A stretch of DNA of 64,000 nucleotides from Agitococcus lubricus (GCF_003051055.1 NZ_QAON01000008.1:62001-126000), one strand, 5' to 3'. Positions 1 to 10,188 are shown, counted from the stretch's first letter. The notes: generated by a model from the sequence alone, not told the origin. Translations and numbers: made by a program.

Positions 1-1
1 T

Positions 2-1474
2 GCCAAAACGGGGACAGAGCTAGGTACAGGGACGACAGGCACGACAGGTTCAGCGCAAATTAAGGCCATCAAAACCACAGACCCTGTGGTGGCTGAAGTA
101 CAACTACCCAGTGGCACACAATATTACGATGAAGCCAAACAAGCCTTAGCTACCGTCAGTACAGCCACTAGTATTCGTGCTGCCTTGCCTGCGCTCAGAA
201 CCAATCTTGGTATTACCCCACTCACTGAACTCGCCTACCAAGCGGCGCTTAAAGCAGCAAATAATGAAGCGGGTTTAACGGTGGCATTAGTCAATCAAGC
301 CAATCAACAAATCAAACAAACCTTAGCGGCGGGCATTGAAGATATTTTAATTCCCCCGACCCTGATTGCGGATAATGATTTAAGTGATGATATTACCGCC
401 AATAACCTTGCTAACAGCTATGCGCTCTTATTAGCCGCCTACGCGAAATTAGGCACAGGCAATACACCCATGCTAGATGCTTTAGCAAAACTGAAAGCAG
501 ACCTCAATGATGGTGTTTTCGATGGCAAAGATACCAATACCGCGCTGAGTTATAATCTTGATATTGCAAGCAATTTAGCGGACGCGATTAACAACTACTT
601 CAAAGCCATTGCACAAGCAACGGCTGCTCTCAAAGCCTTATACACCGATGCCATCGTCAATAACTTCAAAACCAACTTCAGTGTACCAATTTCAGTTGTC
701 TATCAAGGTGAAAATTCCTATGGTGCATTATTATCCACTCGAATAGCAACAGGCGAACAATTTTTGCATAACGCGCAAAGCTTCGAGCAAAATACCACGG
801 ATAATTTAACCACTGGAAAGTGGATTAAGAATGCCAACTATAACTTGAGTGTCACTTACAACAAAGAGACAGGGCTAGTGCAATCGGTTCGTATTGAAGA
901 TGGTTCACCCACCAAAATATTGCAATGTTTAGACAGCAGCTGTACAGGCCTCACAGTAGACTTAACGAGCAAATTGGTAAAGGCGAATAACTTTAAGGTC
1001 GCTTATACAAATGTACCTAATACGGCGGTTTATAACTTGAATGGGGTACTTAGCATTGTTCCCGTCTTTGAACTCGTCAATGGCCAAGCGGTAACGGCTG
1101 ACTTACTCAATACGATTGCAGGCAGTTATAGTATGACAGGTGGTTCACTGACAACTAGTTTATCCAGCAACCCAACCAATCCAAGCACCGTAAACAATCA
1201 AACCTGTAACATTAACATTGCCAATGGCAAGGCAAGCATTAGTGGTGGCGGGCTATCTTTAACAACTGCACCCAATGCTAATAGCGTGGTCACGACGATA
1301 GGCACACAAAAACGCTTTACGCTTGTCGATGTCACTCCTGCAACGACTGGCGCTAATGTGTTAGATTTAGGGTTTATTAACGGCAAACTCGCCTATGCTA
1401 GCGCGACAGTGATTAATGTGAATTTACAGACCTTTGTCACAACAACAAAAGTTTTATTGTGTACTAAATTTTGA
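2..1474 (+). CDS. secreted or surface protein of unknown function, 5' end cut by window edge
   Basis: The frame is open from the first bases, so the GTG at 86 is not a real start and the N-terminus lies outside the window. The first visible residues form a Gly/Thr-rich linker (about residues 4-16), which often follows a signal peptide or lipid anchor. The rest is rich in Asn, Thr, Ala and Ser. A helix-rich N-terminal half precedes a more beta-like C-terminal half with four Cys (near LQCLDSSC, NQTCN and VLLC), which suits an exported protein with disulfides. I recognise no family. A strong two-way terminator follows. That it is exported is an inference from composition. Confidence 0.6.
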   Translation, partial: AKTGTELGTGTTGTTGSAQIKAIKTTDPVVAEVQLPSGTQYYDEAKQALATVSTATSIRAALPALRTNLGITPLTELAYQAALKAANNEAGLTVALVNQANQQIKQTLAAGIEDILIPPTLIADNDLSDDITANNLANSYALLLAAYAKLGTGNTPMLDALAKLKADLNDGVFDGKDTNTALSYNLDIASNLADAINNYFKAIAQATAALKALYTDAIVNNFKTNFSVPISVVYQGENSYGALLSTRIATGEQFLHNAQSFEQNTTDNLTTGKWIKNANYNLSVTYNKETGLVQSVRIEDGSPTKILQCLDSSCTGLTVDLTSKLVKANNFKVAYTNVPNTAVYNLNGVLSIVPVFELVNGQAVTADLLNTIAGSYSMTGGSLTTSLSSNPTNPSTVNNQTCNINIANGKASISGGGLSLTTAPNANSVVTTIGTQKRFTLVDVTPATTGANVLDLGFINGKLAYASATVINVNLQTFVTTTKVLLCTKF

Positions 1475-1508
1475 GGGCTAGTTGCGTTTAGGCTTTCTTA
1501 TCTATTAC

Positions 1509-1560
1509 AAATAACACCGAGCGGCAGAAAGATAAAACGCCGCTCATTACGTTGTTATTT
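1509..1560. terminator. hairpin downstream of the first gene
   Basis: GAGCGGC (1519-1525) pairs with GCCGCTC (1539-1545), and the flanking AAATAAC (1509-1515) pairs with GTTATTT (1554-1560). It lies 35 bases after the first gene's stop and could be a first terminator or an RNA 3' end. Confidence 0.4.
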
Positions 1561-1600
1561 ATCCTATGATTGCATTAACAGGGATATTATGTGCCTACGG

Positions 1601-1643
1601 CACAAAAGAAATAGGCATCTTAATGATGCCTATTTCTTTTGTG
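1601..1643. terminator. bidirectional terminator between convergent genes
   Basis: A perfect 19-bp inverted repeat (1601-1619 with 1625-1643) closes a 5-base loop. The stem holds AAAAGAAATAGG, giving A and T runs at both ends, so it can stop transcription from the left gene and from hfq on the minus strand. Confidence 0.85.
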
Positions 1644-1672
1644 ATGAGCATAATTTTTTATGCTTAAACTCG

Positions 1673-1984
1673 TTAGTAGTTTAAATCTTGGTCATCACCG
1701 TGGTCATCATACGGATAACCGCCACCCATTGTGCCACTGCTCATTGGGCCAATTGGCGCATTCGGCGCACCCGCAGGACGTGGGTTGCGTGAAGGCACGA
1801 CCGTAGAGATGGCATGTTTATATACCATCTGGCTGACTGTATTTTTTAATAATACGACGTACTGGTCAAATGATTCAATTTGGCCTTGTAATTTAATACC
1901 GTTGACCAAGAAAATAGAAACAGGGATACGCTCTTTACGCAAAGCATTTAAAAACGGGTCTTGTAAGGTTTGCCCTTTAGACAT
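1673..1984 (-). CDS. hfq: RNA chaperone Hfq
   Basis: Hexameric Sm-like RNA chaperone that helps small RNAs pair with mRNAs. The core is canonical: [18 protein letters not shown] at the N-terminus, the Sm1 region around [13 protein letters not shown], and the Sm2 signature YKHAIST. I start at the internal ATG at 1984 because AGAGGAGA lies just upstream; the frame stays open upstream but lacks a site. The product is 103 aa. The C-terminal tail is short, Gly/Pro-containing, and ends in an acidic [11 protein letters not shown] stretch. As I recall, Acinetobacter Hfq has a much longer Gly-rich tail. It follows miaA on the same strand, as in E. coli. Confidence 0.97.
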   Translation of the reverse strand: MSKGQTLQDPFLNALRKERIPVSIFLVNGIKLQGQIESFDQYVVLLKNTVSQMVYKHAISTVVPSRNPRPAGAPNAPIGPMSSGTMGGGYPYDDHGDDQDLNY

Positions 1985-2057
1985 AATGGTCTTCTCCTCT
2001 GCCAACACGGCAGACTAAATTTTAATCAGTGCAAAATTAAAAAAGGTAATTCAACAA

Positions 2058-3020
2058 CTAAAAATTACCAGTGCCTAATTTGCGGCCAATCTGGTTTTTT
2101 TTCAAGTATTTTTGTAGGACAATCAGAGCATCTTCTGTGTAGAGTTCGTGAACGTCACTTCCAAAGCTCCGTAACCACGTATGTTGACGCTTAGCTAATT
2201 GTCTTGTCGCTACAATACCGCGAAATCGCATTTCTTCATAGCCGTACACACCCTCTAAATACTCCCAAACTTGACGATACCCGACAGAGCGTATGGCGGG
2301 TAGTTCTAAATGTAAGTCTTGTCGTTGTTTAAGTTGTGTCACTTCTTCTATAAAACCATTGACTAACATGTTATCAAAACGCTGTTCAATCCGCTGATGC
2401 AGTAATGCTCTGTTTTGTGGAACTAAACTAAATAGGTGTAGTTGATAAGGTAAGCTCTGTTCTGTTTGTTGTGCATGCCATTCAGACAAGGGTTTTGCGG
2501 TAATATAATAAACTTCTAATGCCCGTTGAATACGCTGACTATCGGTTGGCTTTAAGCGTGCTGCCGTGACAGTATCTACCTTAGATAACTCTTGATGCAA
2601 TACATGCCATCCCTCTAATTCGGCACGCGCTAAAATAGATTGTCTGAGTGAATTATCTGCTTCTGGTAAATCGGCTAAACCCTCCCTCAATGCTTTGAAG
2701 TACAACATTGTTCCTCCAACTAGCAAAGGAATATTGCCTCTTGCTGTGACTTCTGCCATGACCTGTAAGGCATCTCGTCTAAAATCAGCAACTGAATAGG
2801 GCTCGGCAGGATCACGAACATCTATTAAATGATGGGGTGCTAGCGCTAATTCGTTGGCACTCGGTTTGGCTGTGCCAATATCTAAGCCACGATAGACCAT
2901 ACTAGAGTCAACAGAAATAATTTCAAAAGGATAGGCTTGTACCAACTGAATGGCTAAATCCGTTTTACCACTGGCCGTAGGTCCCATCAAAAAAAATGCA
3001 GGTGTTAATGCGATAGACAT
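2058..3020 (-). CDS. miaA: tRNA dimethylallyltransferase MiaA
   Basis: Transfers the dimethylallyl group to N6 of adenine 37 in tRNAs that read codons starting with U. The P-loop GPTASGKT is at residues 13-20, and the [17 protein letters not shown] block that binds tRNA and prenyl substrate follows at about 38-54. The length, 320 aa, is normal (E. coli about 316). It lies 73 bases upstream of hfq on the same strand, an arrangement conserved in many gammaproteobacteria, so the two are probably co-transcribed. Confidence 0.97.
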   Translation of the reverse strand: MSIALTPAFFLMGPTASGKTDLAIQLVQAYPFEIISVDSSMVYRGLDIGTAKPSANELALAPHHLIDVRDPAEPYSVADFRRDALQVMAEVTARGNIPLLVGGTMLYFKALREGLADLPEADNSLRQSILARAELEGWHVLHQELSKVDTVTAARLKPTDSQRIQRALEVYYITAKPLSEWHAQQTEQSLPYQLHLFSLVPQNRALLHQRIEQRFDNMLVNGFIEEVTQLKQRQDLHLELPAIRSVGYRQVWEYLEGVYGYEEMRFRGIVATRQLAKRQHTWLRSFGSDVHELYTEDALIVLQKYLKKNQIGRKLGTGNF

Positions 3021-3125
3021 CTAAATTTACAACAATCGGTAGAGTATTAGCTCTCTATTTTACGAAATTTTCCTTATAATCACTAAACTTTATCGTCATC
3101 AATCATAATTTATCAGGCTAAGGCT

Positions 3126-3154
3126 TTGTCCTAAAAAGCCATTTACTTTATAAG
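3126..3154 (+). promoter_or_regulatory. candidate sigma-70 promoter in the 313-bp gap before the lipoprotein gene
   Basis: The gap 3021-3333 separates divergent miaA and the lipoprotein gene. It holds TTGTCC (3126-3131), a 17-base spacer and TATAAG (3149-3154) on the plus strand. The start codon is 180 bases further on. I see nothing else firm in the gap. Confidence 0.3.
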
Positions 3155-3333
3155 GCTTTATGAGTAACGTAGCAGCGCGTAACATAGCCATCAAACTTAC
3201 GCCTAACCTTCATAAACTGAGCTATTATAAAAATAAATAAGTTCGCCTTTGGGTGACACTCTTTGGCTCTAAAACTAAACAATTGTGCGCGCAATAGTGC
3301 GTAACGTTAAAACACAATTTAGGGAACTCCATT

Positions 3334-4359
3334 ATGTCTATGCGTCATATTTATCGTCTGGCCTTGATTTCTGCTGCCATCTTAACGACCGCTTGCTCGC
3401 CTAATCGTTTTATTGGCAATAAAGTCGTACATAATACGGTGGAAAATGTATTACCTGAAGTCATGAAGTCTGACGATATTACGATGGTTTGTCATTCTAA
3501 TGAGAGTTTTAGCCCGTTGATGATGTCTTTTGCCCGTGCAGGCGTAGACACAAATATGATTTTAGCCTTTAGTTATTCTGGTTCTTCTGCCTGTATCGAG
3601 AGACAAGCCGCAGAAAAAGAATTTTGGTCTACACAAGCCGAACAACAAGGCTGGACAGACATTGCTATTGATGCCCGTATCGCTCAACAACTCTTAAATA
3701 AAGAAGCGGGGGTACGTCAAGTACGTGCTTATCAACATGCAGCGACTTATTTTCAAAATCAATATCGTTATGAGATAGGCGAAGGCAAGTGCCCTGCTTT
3801 CAAAAACGACTCAGAACAACTGTTATTATTGGTTGCAGCAACAGCCTCCTTACAAGCCTTACAAAATGATGTGGCCTCTGGCCGCTTAGTGGATTTTGAT
3901 ATGGCTATCCCCCCCAAAATCGGACGTGCCATGAGTTGCTTAGATAATCAAAAATGGTGGGGAGAGCCACTTGCCGTGCAAGCGAGTTTACGGGTCATTT
4001 TACCCAAAGATGCTGCTGATGAGGCACAAGGCTGGCAACAATTACAAGAAGCTACCGATATTGGTTTACAAACAGGTGTGCGCTTGAGCCATGCGACCTA
4101 TGCCGTTGTTGCTTATGCTAAAGATAGAGAAGATTATTTACGTGATGCACTGAAGCGTTATGAAGCAATCCCCGCACAAGCACTCAGCAGTCAATATCGT
4201 CTGTTTGATGAAATGGCAGGCTTGCAAATTCGTCGTATTGCTGACCGTTTATGGTTAAAACATGAACGCCGTCGTGCGCCCACACAAAACTTTAGTAAAT
4301 TTTGGGATGAAAAAGTAGCGCCTTCTAAAGAGTTAAATAATCTATTAGAAGAGATGTAA
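3334..4359 (+). CDS. conserved-looking lipoprotein of unknown function
   Basis: The N-terminus MSMRHIYRLALISAAILTTAC is a lipoprotein signal peptide with the lipobox cysteine at residue 21, so the mature protein is probably lipid-anchored. AGGGAA lies 8 bases before the ATG. The mature part is about 320 aa, mostly helical by composition, with five further Cys spread through it. I recognise no catalytic motif or family. It stands alone between miaA (divergent) and a second lipoprotein (convergent). Confidence 0.75.
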   Translation: MSMRHIYRLALISAAILTTACSPNRFIGNKVVHNTVENVLPEVMKSDDITMVCHSNESFSPLMMSFARAGVDTNMILAFSYSGSSACIERQAAEKEFWSTQAEQQGWTDIAIDARIAQQLLNKEAGVRQVRAYQHAATYFQNQYRYEIGEGKCPAFKNDSEQLLLLVAATASLQALQNDVASGRLVDFDMAIPPKIGRAMSCLDNQKWWGEPLAVQASLRVILPKDAADEAQGWQQLQEATDIGLQTGVRLSHATYAVVAYAKDREDYLRDALKRYEAIPAQALSSQYRLFDEMAGLQIRRIADRLWLKHERRRAPTQNFSKFWDEKVAPSKELNNLLEEM

Positions 4360-4390
4360 TTATTGTATTTAACTCTTACCTAGTCGCAAA

Positions 4391-4416
4391 TAGTGCTGGC
4401 TAAATAGTCAGCACTA
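4391..4416. terminator. hairpin between convergent lipoprotein genes
   Basis: TAGTGCTG (4391-4398) pairs with CAGCACTA (4409-4416) around a 10-base loop. It lacks a strong T run, so its efficiency as a terminator is unclear. Confidence 0.5.
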
Positions 4417-4427
4417 ATCGCTATATT

Positions 4428-5015
4428 TCAACGGCTTTTGTTCTGTTGATAGTTAGCCAAATTTTTAGTCGCTTGTTGTTGTATTTTATGCTGCACTAAG
4501 GGTGTCCAGCCCAATAAATATCCTTTTAAGCCCAGAGCCTGCCTAGACCAACGCCATAAATCAAACTGGTCTTGTTGCGCCACAATTTTACCATTCTGAA
4601 AACGAAATTCACTGTGTATATGATTAACCACGGTACGGCCTGTTTGACTAAACGTATAGCTTGCCGTCCACTCCGCCTCACCTTTGTTATCGTCGATACT
4701 TAACAGTTTATATTGCAACGAAAAGTCCTGAGCGCGTTCGGTCAGCATACGCCACATATCCCCTACTTGTTGGCCTTGTAATAAACCAAATGCAGGGTCA
4801 CTAAAGGTAGCATTTGCATCATAACTTTGCGCCATGGCTTCGCCATCACGTTGTTGAAAAGCACGATAAAACTTGTCTAAAAGCTGCTGATTTTGTAATG
4901 ATTTCATAGAAAGCTCCGCTCTTTTGGGGGGTGGGTTGACGGTTTCTGATGTGACAGACACATGACTACATGCCATCAACAGACTACTCACTGCGACTGC
5001 GATAAATATACGCAT
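4428..5015 (-). CDS. lipoprotein with SnoaL/NTF2-like domain
   Basis: A signal peptide with lipobox LLMAC (Cys16) precedes an NTF2-like alpha/beta-cone domain at about residues 38-155. Typical features are the helix LLDKFYRAFQQRDGEAMAQSY, then ATFSDPAFG, and a late strand set ending in QDQFDLWRW. This fold appears in hydrolases, isomerases and plain binding proteins, so the reaction cannot be named. GAGGA precedes the ATG. Length 195 aa. It is divergent from the AraC-type regulator, with only 80 bases between, and may be its target (inference). Confidence 0.75.
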   Translation of the reverse strand: MRIFIAVAVSSLLMACSHVSVTSETVNPPPKRAELSMKSLQNQQLLDKFYRAFQQRDGEAMAQSYDANATFSDPAFGLLQGQQVGDMWRMLTERAQDFSLQYKLLSIDDNKGEAEWTASYTFSQTGRTVVNHIHSEFRFQNGKIVAQQDQFDLWRWSRQALGLKGYLLGWTPLVQHKIQQQATKNLANYQQNKSR

Positions 5016-5095
5016 TATGTTCCTCTATTATTCAAGGTATAGAGAAAGTATGCGTTTAATCTTACCTAGATTCTACTGTCATTATTGACATTTTT

Positions 5096-6088
5096 ATGGT
5101 TAAAATAGACAAAAATTCATCGGCTCAAACTATGATTAAAATTGCTGTCTATATTTGTCGTCATACGGTCTTATCTAGTTTAACCATGGCACAAGATTGT
5201 TTTAATGTGGCTAATCAACTGGCAGGACAACGCTTATTTCAGTTGAGTACGATAAGTGATGATGGTTTAAGCGTGCCCTTAAAAGGACTCAGCTATCCTG
5301 TAGAAGGCGATTTAGCACGCGCGGCAGACGCAGATTTGCTATTAGTCCCAGCGATTGGCGCACAACCGTTGCAAACAATTAAACAAAACTCCCTCTTTAT
5401 TGAATGGTTGCGTCAACATCCACAATTAAAATTAGCCAGCTTATGCAGTGCGGCTTTTATGTTGGCGGCGGCAGGCGTATTGAATGGCCATAAAGCCACT
5501 ACACATTGGCATTTAGCTGACAGTTTTCAACAGACTTTTCCTCAAGTTAAATTGGCTGTAGACCAATTAGTGACCCATGATAATTTACGTTTTTGTTCTG
5601 GAGGTGCTCAGGCAGGATTAGATTTATGTTTATACTTAGTTCAATTATTTCAGGGCGATTGGTTGGCTAGGCAAGTCGCCAGTATGTTAGTAATGGAATA
5701 TGGCAGAGGTTCACAACGTCGCTTTGTTCCGCGCTTGCCGCCTGTTCAACAGCAAGATATCGCATTGGCGCGTTTACAGCGTTGGCTAGAACAACATTAT
5801 GCGCAACATATTACATTAGACCATATGGCACAACAGCTACATTGCTCGCCGCGTACCGTGATTAGACGATTTAAGGAAGCGACACAACTCACGCCTTATG
5901 ACTATTTACAACGGGTGCGCATCAGTGCTGCAGAATCTTTACTGGCACAAGATAGACTAGGTATTGATGAAATTGCCACACGTGTGGGCTATGATGACCG
6001 TACTGCATTTGCCAAACTATTTAAACAAATGACTGGGGAAACGCCTGCTATGTATCGCCGTCGTTTTTGGGATTTACCCGACAATTAA
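5096..6088 (+). CDS. GlxA-family AraC-type transcriptional regulator
   Basis: The N-terminal domain (about residues 14-190) has the DJ-1/PfpI-like fold used as a sensor in GlxA regulators: IAVYICRHTVL, then LASLCSAAFMLAAAGVLNG with the nucleophile-elbow cysteine, then a FCSGGAQAGLDL segment. The C-terminal part (about 225-325) has two helix-turn-helix units of AraC type, including MAQQLHCSPRTVIRRFK and EIATRVGYDDRTAFAKLFK. Targets are unknown; family members often respond to amino-acid-derived or quaternary amine compounds. No clear ribosome site fixes the start; ATG 5132 (MIKIAVYI) is a good alternative. A strong terminator follows. Confidence 0.88.
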   Translation: MVKIDKNSSAQTMIKIAVYICRHTVLSSLTMAQDCFNVANQLAGQRLFQLSTISDDGLSVPLKGLSYPVEGDLARAADADLLLVPAIGAQPLQTIKQNSLFIEWLRQHPQLKLASLCSAAFMLAAAGVLNGHKATTHWHLADSFQQTFPQVKLAVDQLVTHDNLRFCSGGAQAGLDLCLYLVQLFQGDWLARQVASMLVMEYGRGSQRRFVPRLPPVQQQDIALARLQRWLEQHYAQHITLDHMAQQLHCSPRTVIRRFKEATQLTPYDYLQRVRISAAESLLAQDRLGIDEIATRVGYDDRTAFAKLFKQMTGETPAMYRRRFWDLPDN

Positions 6089-6112
6089 GGCCTATCAGAG
6101 AGTACAAAAGAG

Positions 6113-6141
6113 AAAAGCCCTATCTTTCGATAGGGCTTTTT
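6113..6141 (+). terminator. intrinsic terminator after the GlxA-type regulator
   Basis: AAAAGCCCTATC (6113-6124) and GATAGGGCTTTT (6129-6140) form a perfect 12-bp stem with a TTTC loop, ending in a T run, 25 bases after the stop. Confidence 0.9.
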
Positions 6142-6163
6142 GCTTCATTCAATGGGTTTCGGG

Positions 6164-6253
6164 TTTCGACTACGCTCGACCACCACAACCTATGCTCCTT
6201 GAGCGCAGCCGAAGGGCAACCAGCGCGACGCTGTTCTCTGAGCGAAGTCGAAA
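6164..6253. repeat. REP-like inverted repeat between convergent genes
   Basis: TTTCGACTACGCTC (6164-6177) and GAGCGAAGTCGAAA (6240-6253) are inverted with one mismatch. A degenerate copy, GAGCGCAGCCGAAGGG, sits at 6201-6216. It is more GC-rich than its surroundings and ends 7 bases before the acnD stop. Palindromic intergenic repeats of this look occur in many bacterial genomes. Confidence 0.6.
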
Positions 6254-6259
6254 GGATAG

Positions 6260-8857
6260 TTAGCCCTGTTTTTCCAAAAAGTCCTTAGCAAAACGCTGTA
6301 ACACACCACCTGCTTCGTAAACAGACACTTCTTCGTCAGAATCCAAACGACAAGTCACTGCTACTTCAACAGTTTCACCATTTTTACGATTAACCACTAA
6401 GGTTAAATCGGCGCGTGGTGTTAATTTACCTACAACATCATAAGTTTCTGTGCCATCCAAGCCCAAAGTTTTACGCGTTGTGCCAGCTTTAAACTCTAAA
6501 GGCAATACCCCCATACCAATTAAATTAGTACGGTGAATACGCTCAAAGCCTTCAGCCACAATCGCTTCAACACCTGCTAAACGCACGCCTTTGGCTGCCC
6601 AGTCACGACTAGAACCCTGACCATAATCCGCACCCGCAATAATAATCAACGGTTGTTTGCGGTTCATGTAGGTTTCAATGGCTTCCCACATTCTCATCAC
6701 TTGGCCTTCTGGCTCAACACGTGCCAACGAGCCTTTTTTCACCTGACCATCAACAATCGCCATTTCGTTAACCAACTCTTTATTAGCAAAGGTCGCACGT
6801 TGGGTGGTTAAATGGTCGCCGCGATGGGTGGCGTAGCTGTTAAAATCTTCTTCAGGCAAGCCCATTTTGTGCAAGTATTCCCCTGCGGCACTGTTCATCA
6901 AAATCGCATTGGAGGGCGATAAATGGTCAGTGGTGATATTGTCTGGCAACAAAGCTAATGGACGCATCCCTTTGAGCGTGCGCTCCCCTGCCAATGCGCC
7001 TTCCCAATACGGTGGACGACGAATGTAAGTCGACATCGGACGCCAGTCATACAACGGAGAAGCCGCTTTTTCGGCATCTTGCTTCTCAAACATGGGGATA
7101 TAAACTTGATTAAATTGTTCTGGCTTAACCGCCTTGGCGACAATCGCATCAATTTCTTCGTCACTTGGCCAAATGTCTTTTAAGCGAATTTCTTTGCCAT
7201 CAACCACCGTTAACACATCTTGTTCAATATCAAAACGTACTGTACCTGCAATCGCATAAGCCACGACTAAGGGTGGAGATGCCAAGAAAGCTTGTTTAGC
7301 ATATGGATGAATACGACCATCAAAGTTACGGTTGCCCGATAACACAGCGGTGGCGTATAAATCACGGTCAATGATTTCTTGTTGAATTTTCGGGTCTAAT
7401 GCACCACTCATACCATTACACGTTGTACAAGCAAACGCAACAATACCAAAACCAAGTGCTTCTAGGTCTTCTAATAAGCCTGCTTCTTTTAAGTACAATT
7501 CAACAACTTTAGAACCGGGTGCTAAAGAGGATTTAACCCAAGGCTTACGCACCAAACCTAATTGACGAGCATTACGTGCTAACAAACCCGCCGCAATCAC
7601 ATTGCGAGGGTTGGAAGTGTTAGTACAACTGGTGATTGCCGCAATAATCACTGCCCCATCAGGCATTAAACCTTGTGCTTCTTCGGCACGTGCTTTATCT
7701 AAATCAACGGCAATACCACGCTCTTTTAAGGCAGAAACAGGCAAACGGCGATGTGGGTTAGATGGGCCAGCCATGTTTCTTACAACTGTTGACAAGTCGA
7801 ATTTAAGCACTCGCTCAAACTGTGCATTGACCAAACTGTCAGACCACAAACCTGCTTCTTTGGCATAGGTTTCAACTAAGGCAACTTGGGCATCAGAACG
7901 CCCCGTCAAACGCAAATAATCTAAGGTTTGGTTGTCAATAGAGAACATAGCAGCCGTTGCGCCATATTCAGGTGCCATGTTGGAGATAGTCGCGCGATCA
8001 CCAATGGTCAAACATGGTACACCTTCACCATAGAACTCTAAATAAGCACCAACCACTTTTTCTTTACGCAAAAATTCGGTTAAAGCTAAGACCATATCCG
8101 TTGCGGTGATGCCTGCTTGACGTGTGCCAGTTAATTCAACACCAACCATGTCTGGTGTACGCATCCATGAAGCGCGACCCAACATCACATTTTCGGCTTC
8201 TAAACCACCGACACCCACAGAAATAACCCCTAAAGCATCAACGTGTGGCGTGTGTGAATCTGTACCGACACAGGTATCAGGATAGGCCACACCATTGTCA
8301 CTGTGAATCACAGGTGACATTTTTTCGAGGTTAATTTGATGCATAATGCCGTTACCCGCTGGGATAACATCAACATTATCAAAGGCTGTTTTTGTCCAGT
8401 TAATAAAGTGGAAACGGTCTTCGTTGCGGCGTTCTTCGATGTCGCGGTTTTTTTGAAAAGCGTCAGGGTCAAAACCACCACACTCTACGGCTAAAGAATG
8501 GTCAACGATTAATTGGACTGGCACAACAGGATTCACTTTGGCTGGGTCGCCACCTTGGTCGGCAATCGCATCACGTAAGCCTGCTAAGTCAACTAAAGCG
8601 GTTTGACCTAAAATATCATGACAAACCACACGCGCAGGAAACCACGGAAAATCGCGTTCACGTTTACGCTCAATTAATTGTGTTAAACAGTCATTGATAA
8701 TGGCTGGATCGGCTTTGCGGACAATGTTTTCGGCATGAATACGTGCGGTATAGGGCAATGTTGCCCAAGCACCTGCCTTGATAGCATCAACCGCAGCACG
8801 TGCGTCAAAATAGTCTAGGTTGGTATTGGGGAGTTTTTTGCGGAATTGGCTGTTCAT
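6260..8857 (-). CDS. acnD: Fe/S-dependent 2-methylisocitrate dehydratase AcnD
   Basis: Dehydrates 2-methylcitrate in the methylcitrate cycle that clears propionyl-CoA. It is an aconitase-fold protein of 865 aa, the length of the AcnD branch. Cluster ligands are visible: Cys411 in SCTNTSNPRN, and Cys477 and Cys480 in ACTTCNGMSG. The C-terminal swivel domain has the GSSRDWAAKG motif. The N-terminus, with FDARAAVDAIKAGAWATLPYT, resembles AcnD rather than AcnA. It is the last gene of the prp operon, 170 bases after prpC. prpF, which usually follows acnD, is absent: a repeat and a convergent regulator come next. Confidence 0.93.
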   Translation of the reverse strand: MNSQFRKKLPNTNLDYFDARAAVDAIKAGAWATLPYTARIHAENIVRKADPAIINDCLTQLIERKRERDFPWFPARVVCHDILGQTALVDLAGLRDAIADQGGDPAKVNPVVPVQLIVDHSLAVECGGFDPDAFQKNRDIEERRNEDRFHFINWTKTAFDNVDVIPAGNGIMHQINLEKMSPVIHSDNGVAYPDTCVGTDSHTPHVDALGVISVGVGGLEAENVMLGRASWMRTPDMVGVELTGTRQAGITATDMVLALTEFLRKEKVVGAYLEFYGEGVPCLTIGDRATISNMAPEYGATAAMFSIDNQTLDYLRLTGRSDAQVALVETYAKEAGLWSDSLVNAQFERVLKFDLSTVVRNMAGPSNPHRRLPVSALKERGIAVDLDKARAEEAQGLMPDGAVIIAAITSCTNTSNPRNVIAAGLLARNARQLGLVRKPWVKSSLAPGSKVVELYLKEAGLLEDLEALGFGIVAFACTTCNGMSGALDPKIQQEIIDRDLYATAVLSGNRNFDGRIHPYAKQAFLASPPLVVAYAIAGTVRFDIEQDVLTVVDGKEIRLKDIWPSDEEIDAIVAKAVKPEQFNQVYIPMFEKQDAEKAASPLYDWRPMSTYIRRPPYWEGALAGERTLKGMRPLALLPDNITTDHLSPSNAILMNSAAGEYLHKMGLPEEDFNSYATHRGDHLTTQRATFANKELVNEMAIVDGQVKKGSLARVEPEGQVMRMWEAIETYMNRKQPLIIIAGADYGQGSSRDWAAKGVRLAGVEAIVAEGFERIHRTNLIGMGVLPLEFKAGTTRKTLGLDGTETYDVVGKLTPRADLTLVVNRKNGETVEVAVTCRLDSDEEVSVYEAGGVLQRFAKDFLEKQG

Positions 8858-8880
8858 AATAGCGGTCTCTACAGAGAATT

Positions 8881-8992
8881 CCCTCCTCTTATCTAGAGGA
8901 GGTTTCAGGTGGGGGTTGAATCCCCCTCTCCTAAGTTAGGAGAGGGTTGGGGTGAGGTCTACCCCCTCCTAGCCTCCCCCTAAATTAGGGGA
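8881..8992. repeat. cluster of GC-rich hairpin repeats between prpC and acnD
   Basis: Three inverted repeats lie in a row: CCTCCTCT with AGAGGAGG (8882-8889/8895-8902), CCCTCTCCTAA with TTAGGAGAGGG (8924-8934/8936-8946) and CCCCTAA with TTAGGGG (8977-8983/8985-8991). The last matches the hairpin found between prpC and prpB. They may act as RNA-stabilising or attenuating structures in the operon mRNA. Confidence 0.7.
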
Positions 8993-9027
8993 AGGAAACG
9001 GTTTCTTTTTGAAAAGTTTCTAAATGC

Positions 9028-10188
9028 TTACTTACGCTCTGCTAATGGCACAAATTTTTGATCTTCTGGGCCAGTGTAGTTAGCACTTGGACGGATAATC
9101 TTGCCATCAATACGTTGTTCAATAATGTGTGCAGACCAACCCGAGGTACGGGCAATCACAAACAATGGTGTAAACATATCTGTGGGTACACCCATCATGT
9201 GATAGCTCACCGCAGAGAACCAATCTAAGTTCGGGAACATCTTTTTGATTTCCCACATCACACTTTCTAAACGTTCAGCAATGTCATACATCTTGGTATT
9301 GCTTTGCTCTACGCTTAACTCATGAGCAACCTTTTTAATAACCACGTTACGTGGGTCGCTAACCGTATAAACAGGATGACCAAAACCAATAATCACTTCT
9401 TTGCGGCCTACACGCTCACGAATATCTGCTTCGGCTTCGTCTGGTGTGTCGTAACGCTTTTGGATTTCAAAAGCAACTTCGTTAGCGCCACCATGTTTAG
9501 GACCACGCAATGCACCAATCGCACCACAAATCGCTGAATACATATCAGAGCCTGTACCAGCAACCACACGACCTGTAAACGTAGATGCATTAAACTCATG
9601 CTCTGCGTATAAAATTAAGGACGTATGCATAGCACGAACCCAGCTTTCGCTTGGCTTTTGACCATGTAACAAATGTAAGAAATGACCGCCAATGGAGTCG
9701 TCATCGGTTTCAACATCAATACGCTTGCCGTTATAAGCAAAGTGATACCAATACAACAACATAGAACCCAAACAAGCCATTAACTTATCAGCAATATCGC
9801 GTGCACCAGGGTGATTATGGTCTTCTTTTTCAGGTTTCACACAACCTAATACGGACACACCTGTACGCATGACATCCATTGGATGAGAAGATGGTGGTAA
9901 TTGTTCTAAAGCAACTTTTACCGCCGCTGGCAAACCACGTAAGGCTTTTAATTTGGCTTTATAACCTGCTAATTCAGCTGTGTTTGGAAATTTGCCATGC
10001 ACCAATAAATACGCGACTTCTTCAAATTCACTGGTCGTTGCAATATCTAAAATGTCATAACCACGATAGTGTAAATCGTTACCACTACGGCCAACGGTAC
10101 ATAAAGCGGTGTTACCTGCGGCTGTGCCTGATAAAGCAACGGATTTTTTTGGTTTAAAACCTGTGGTTGTCGTTGTTTCTGTCGTCAT
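9028..10188 (-). CDS. prpC: 2-methylcitrate synthase PrpC
   Basis: Condenses propionyl-CoA with oxaloacetate. It is a citrate-synthase-fold protein of 386 aa, the normal size for PrpC and shorter than the housekeeping citrate synthase. The catalytic triad of the family is visible: His232 in GPKHGGANE, His271 in GFGHPVY and Asp322 in FPNLDWFS. The N-terminal motif [14 protein letters not shown] is typical of this subgroup. An AGAGGAAC ribosome site precedes the ATG. It lies between prpB and acnD, with a hairpin-rich spacer on each side. Confidence 0.96.
   Translation of the reverse strand: MTTETTTTTGFKPKKSVALSGTAAGNTALCTVGRSGNDLHYRGYDILDIATTSEFEEVAYLLVHGKFPNTAELAGYKAKLKALRGLPAAVKVALEQLPPSSHPMDVMRTGVSVLGCVKPEKEDHNHPGARDIADKLMACLGSMLLYWYHFAYNGKRIDVETDDDSIGGHFLHLLHGQKPSESWVRAMHTSLILYAEHEFNASTFTGRVVAGTGSDMYSAICGAIGALRGPKHGGANEVAFEIQKRYDTPDEAEADIRERVGRKEVIIGFGHPVYTVSDPRNVVIKKVAHELSVEQSNTKMYDIAERLESVMWEIKKMFPNLDWFSAVSYHMMGVPTDMFTPLFVIARTSGWSAHIIEQRIDGKIIRPSANYTGPEDQKFVPLAERK

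Noticed and set aside
86-1474. GTG at 86 as the start of the first gene
   Set aside because: The frame is open to the window edge and encodes a low-complexity linker before it; the true start lies outside.
7602-7868. Frames antisense to acnD and similar ones opposite other genes
   Set aside because: They are mirror frames of strongly conserved coding regions with no start signals or protein features.
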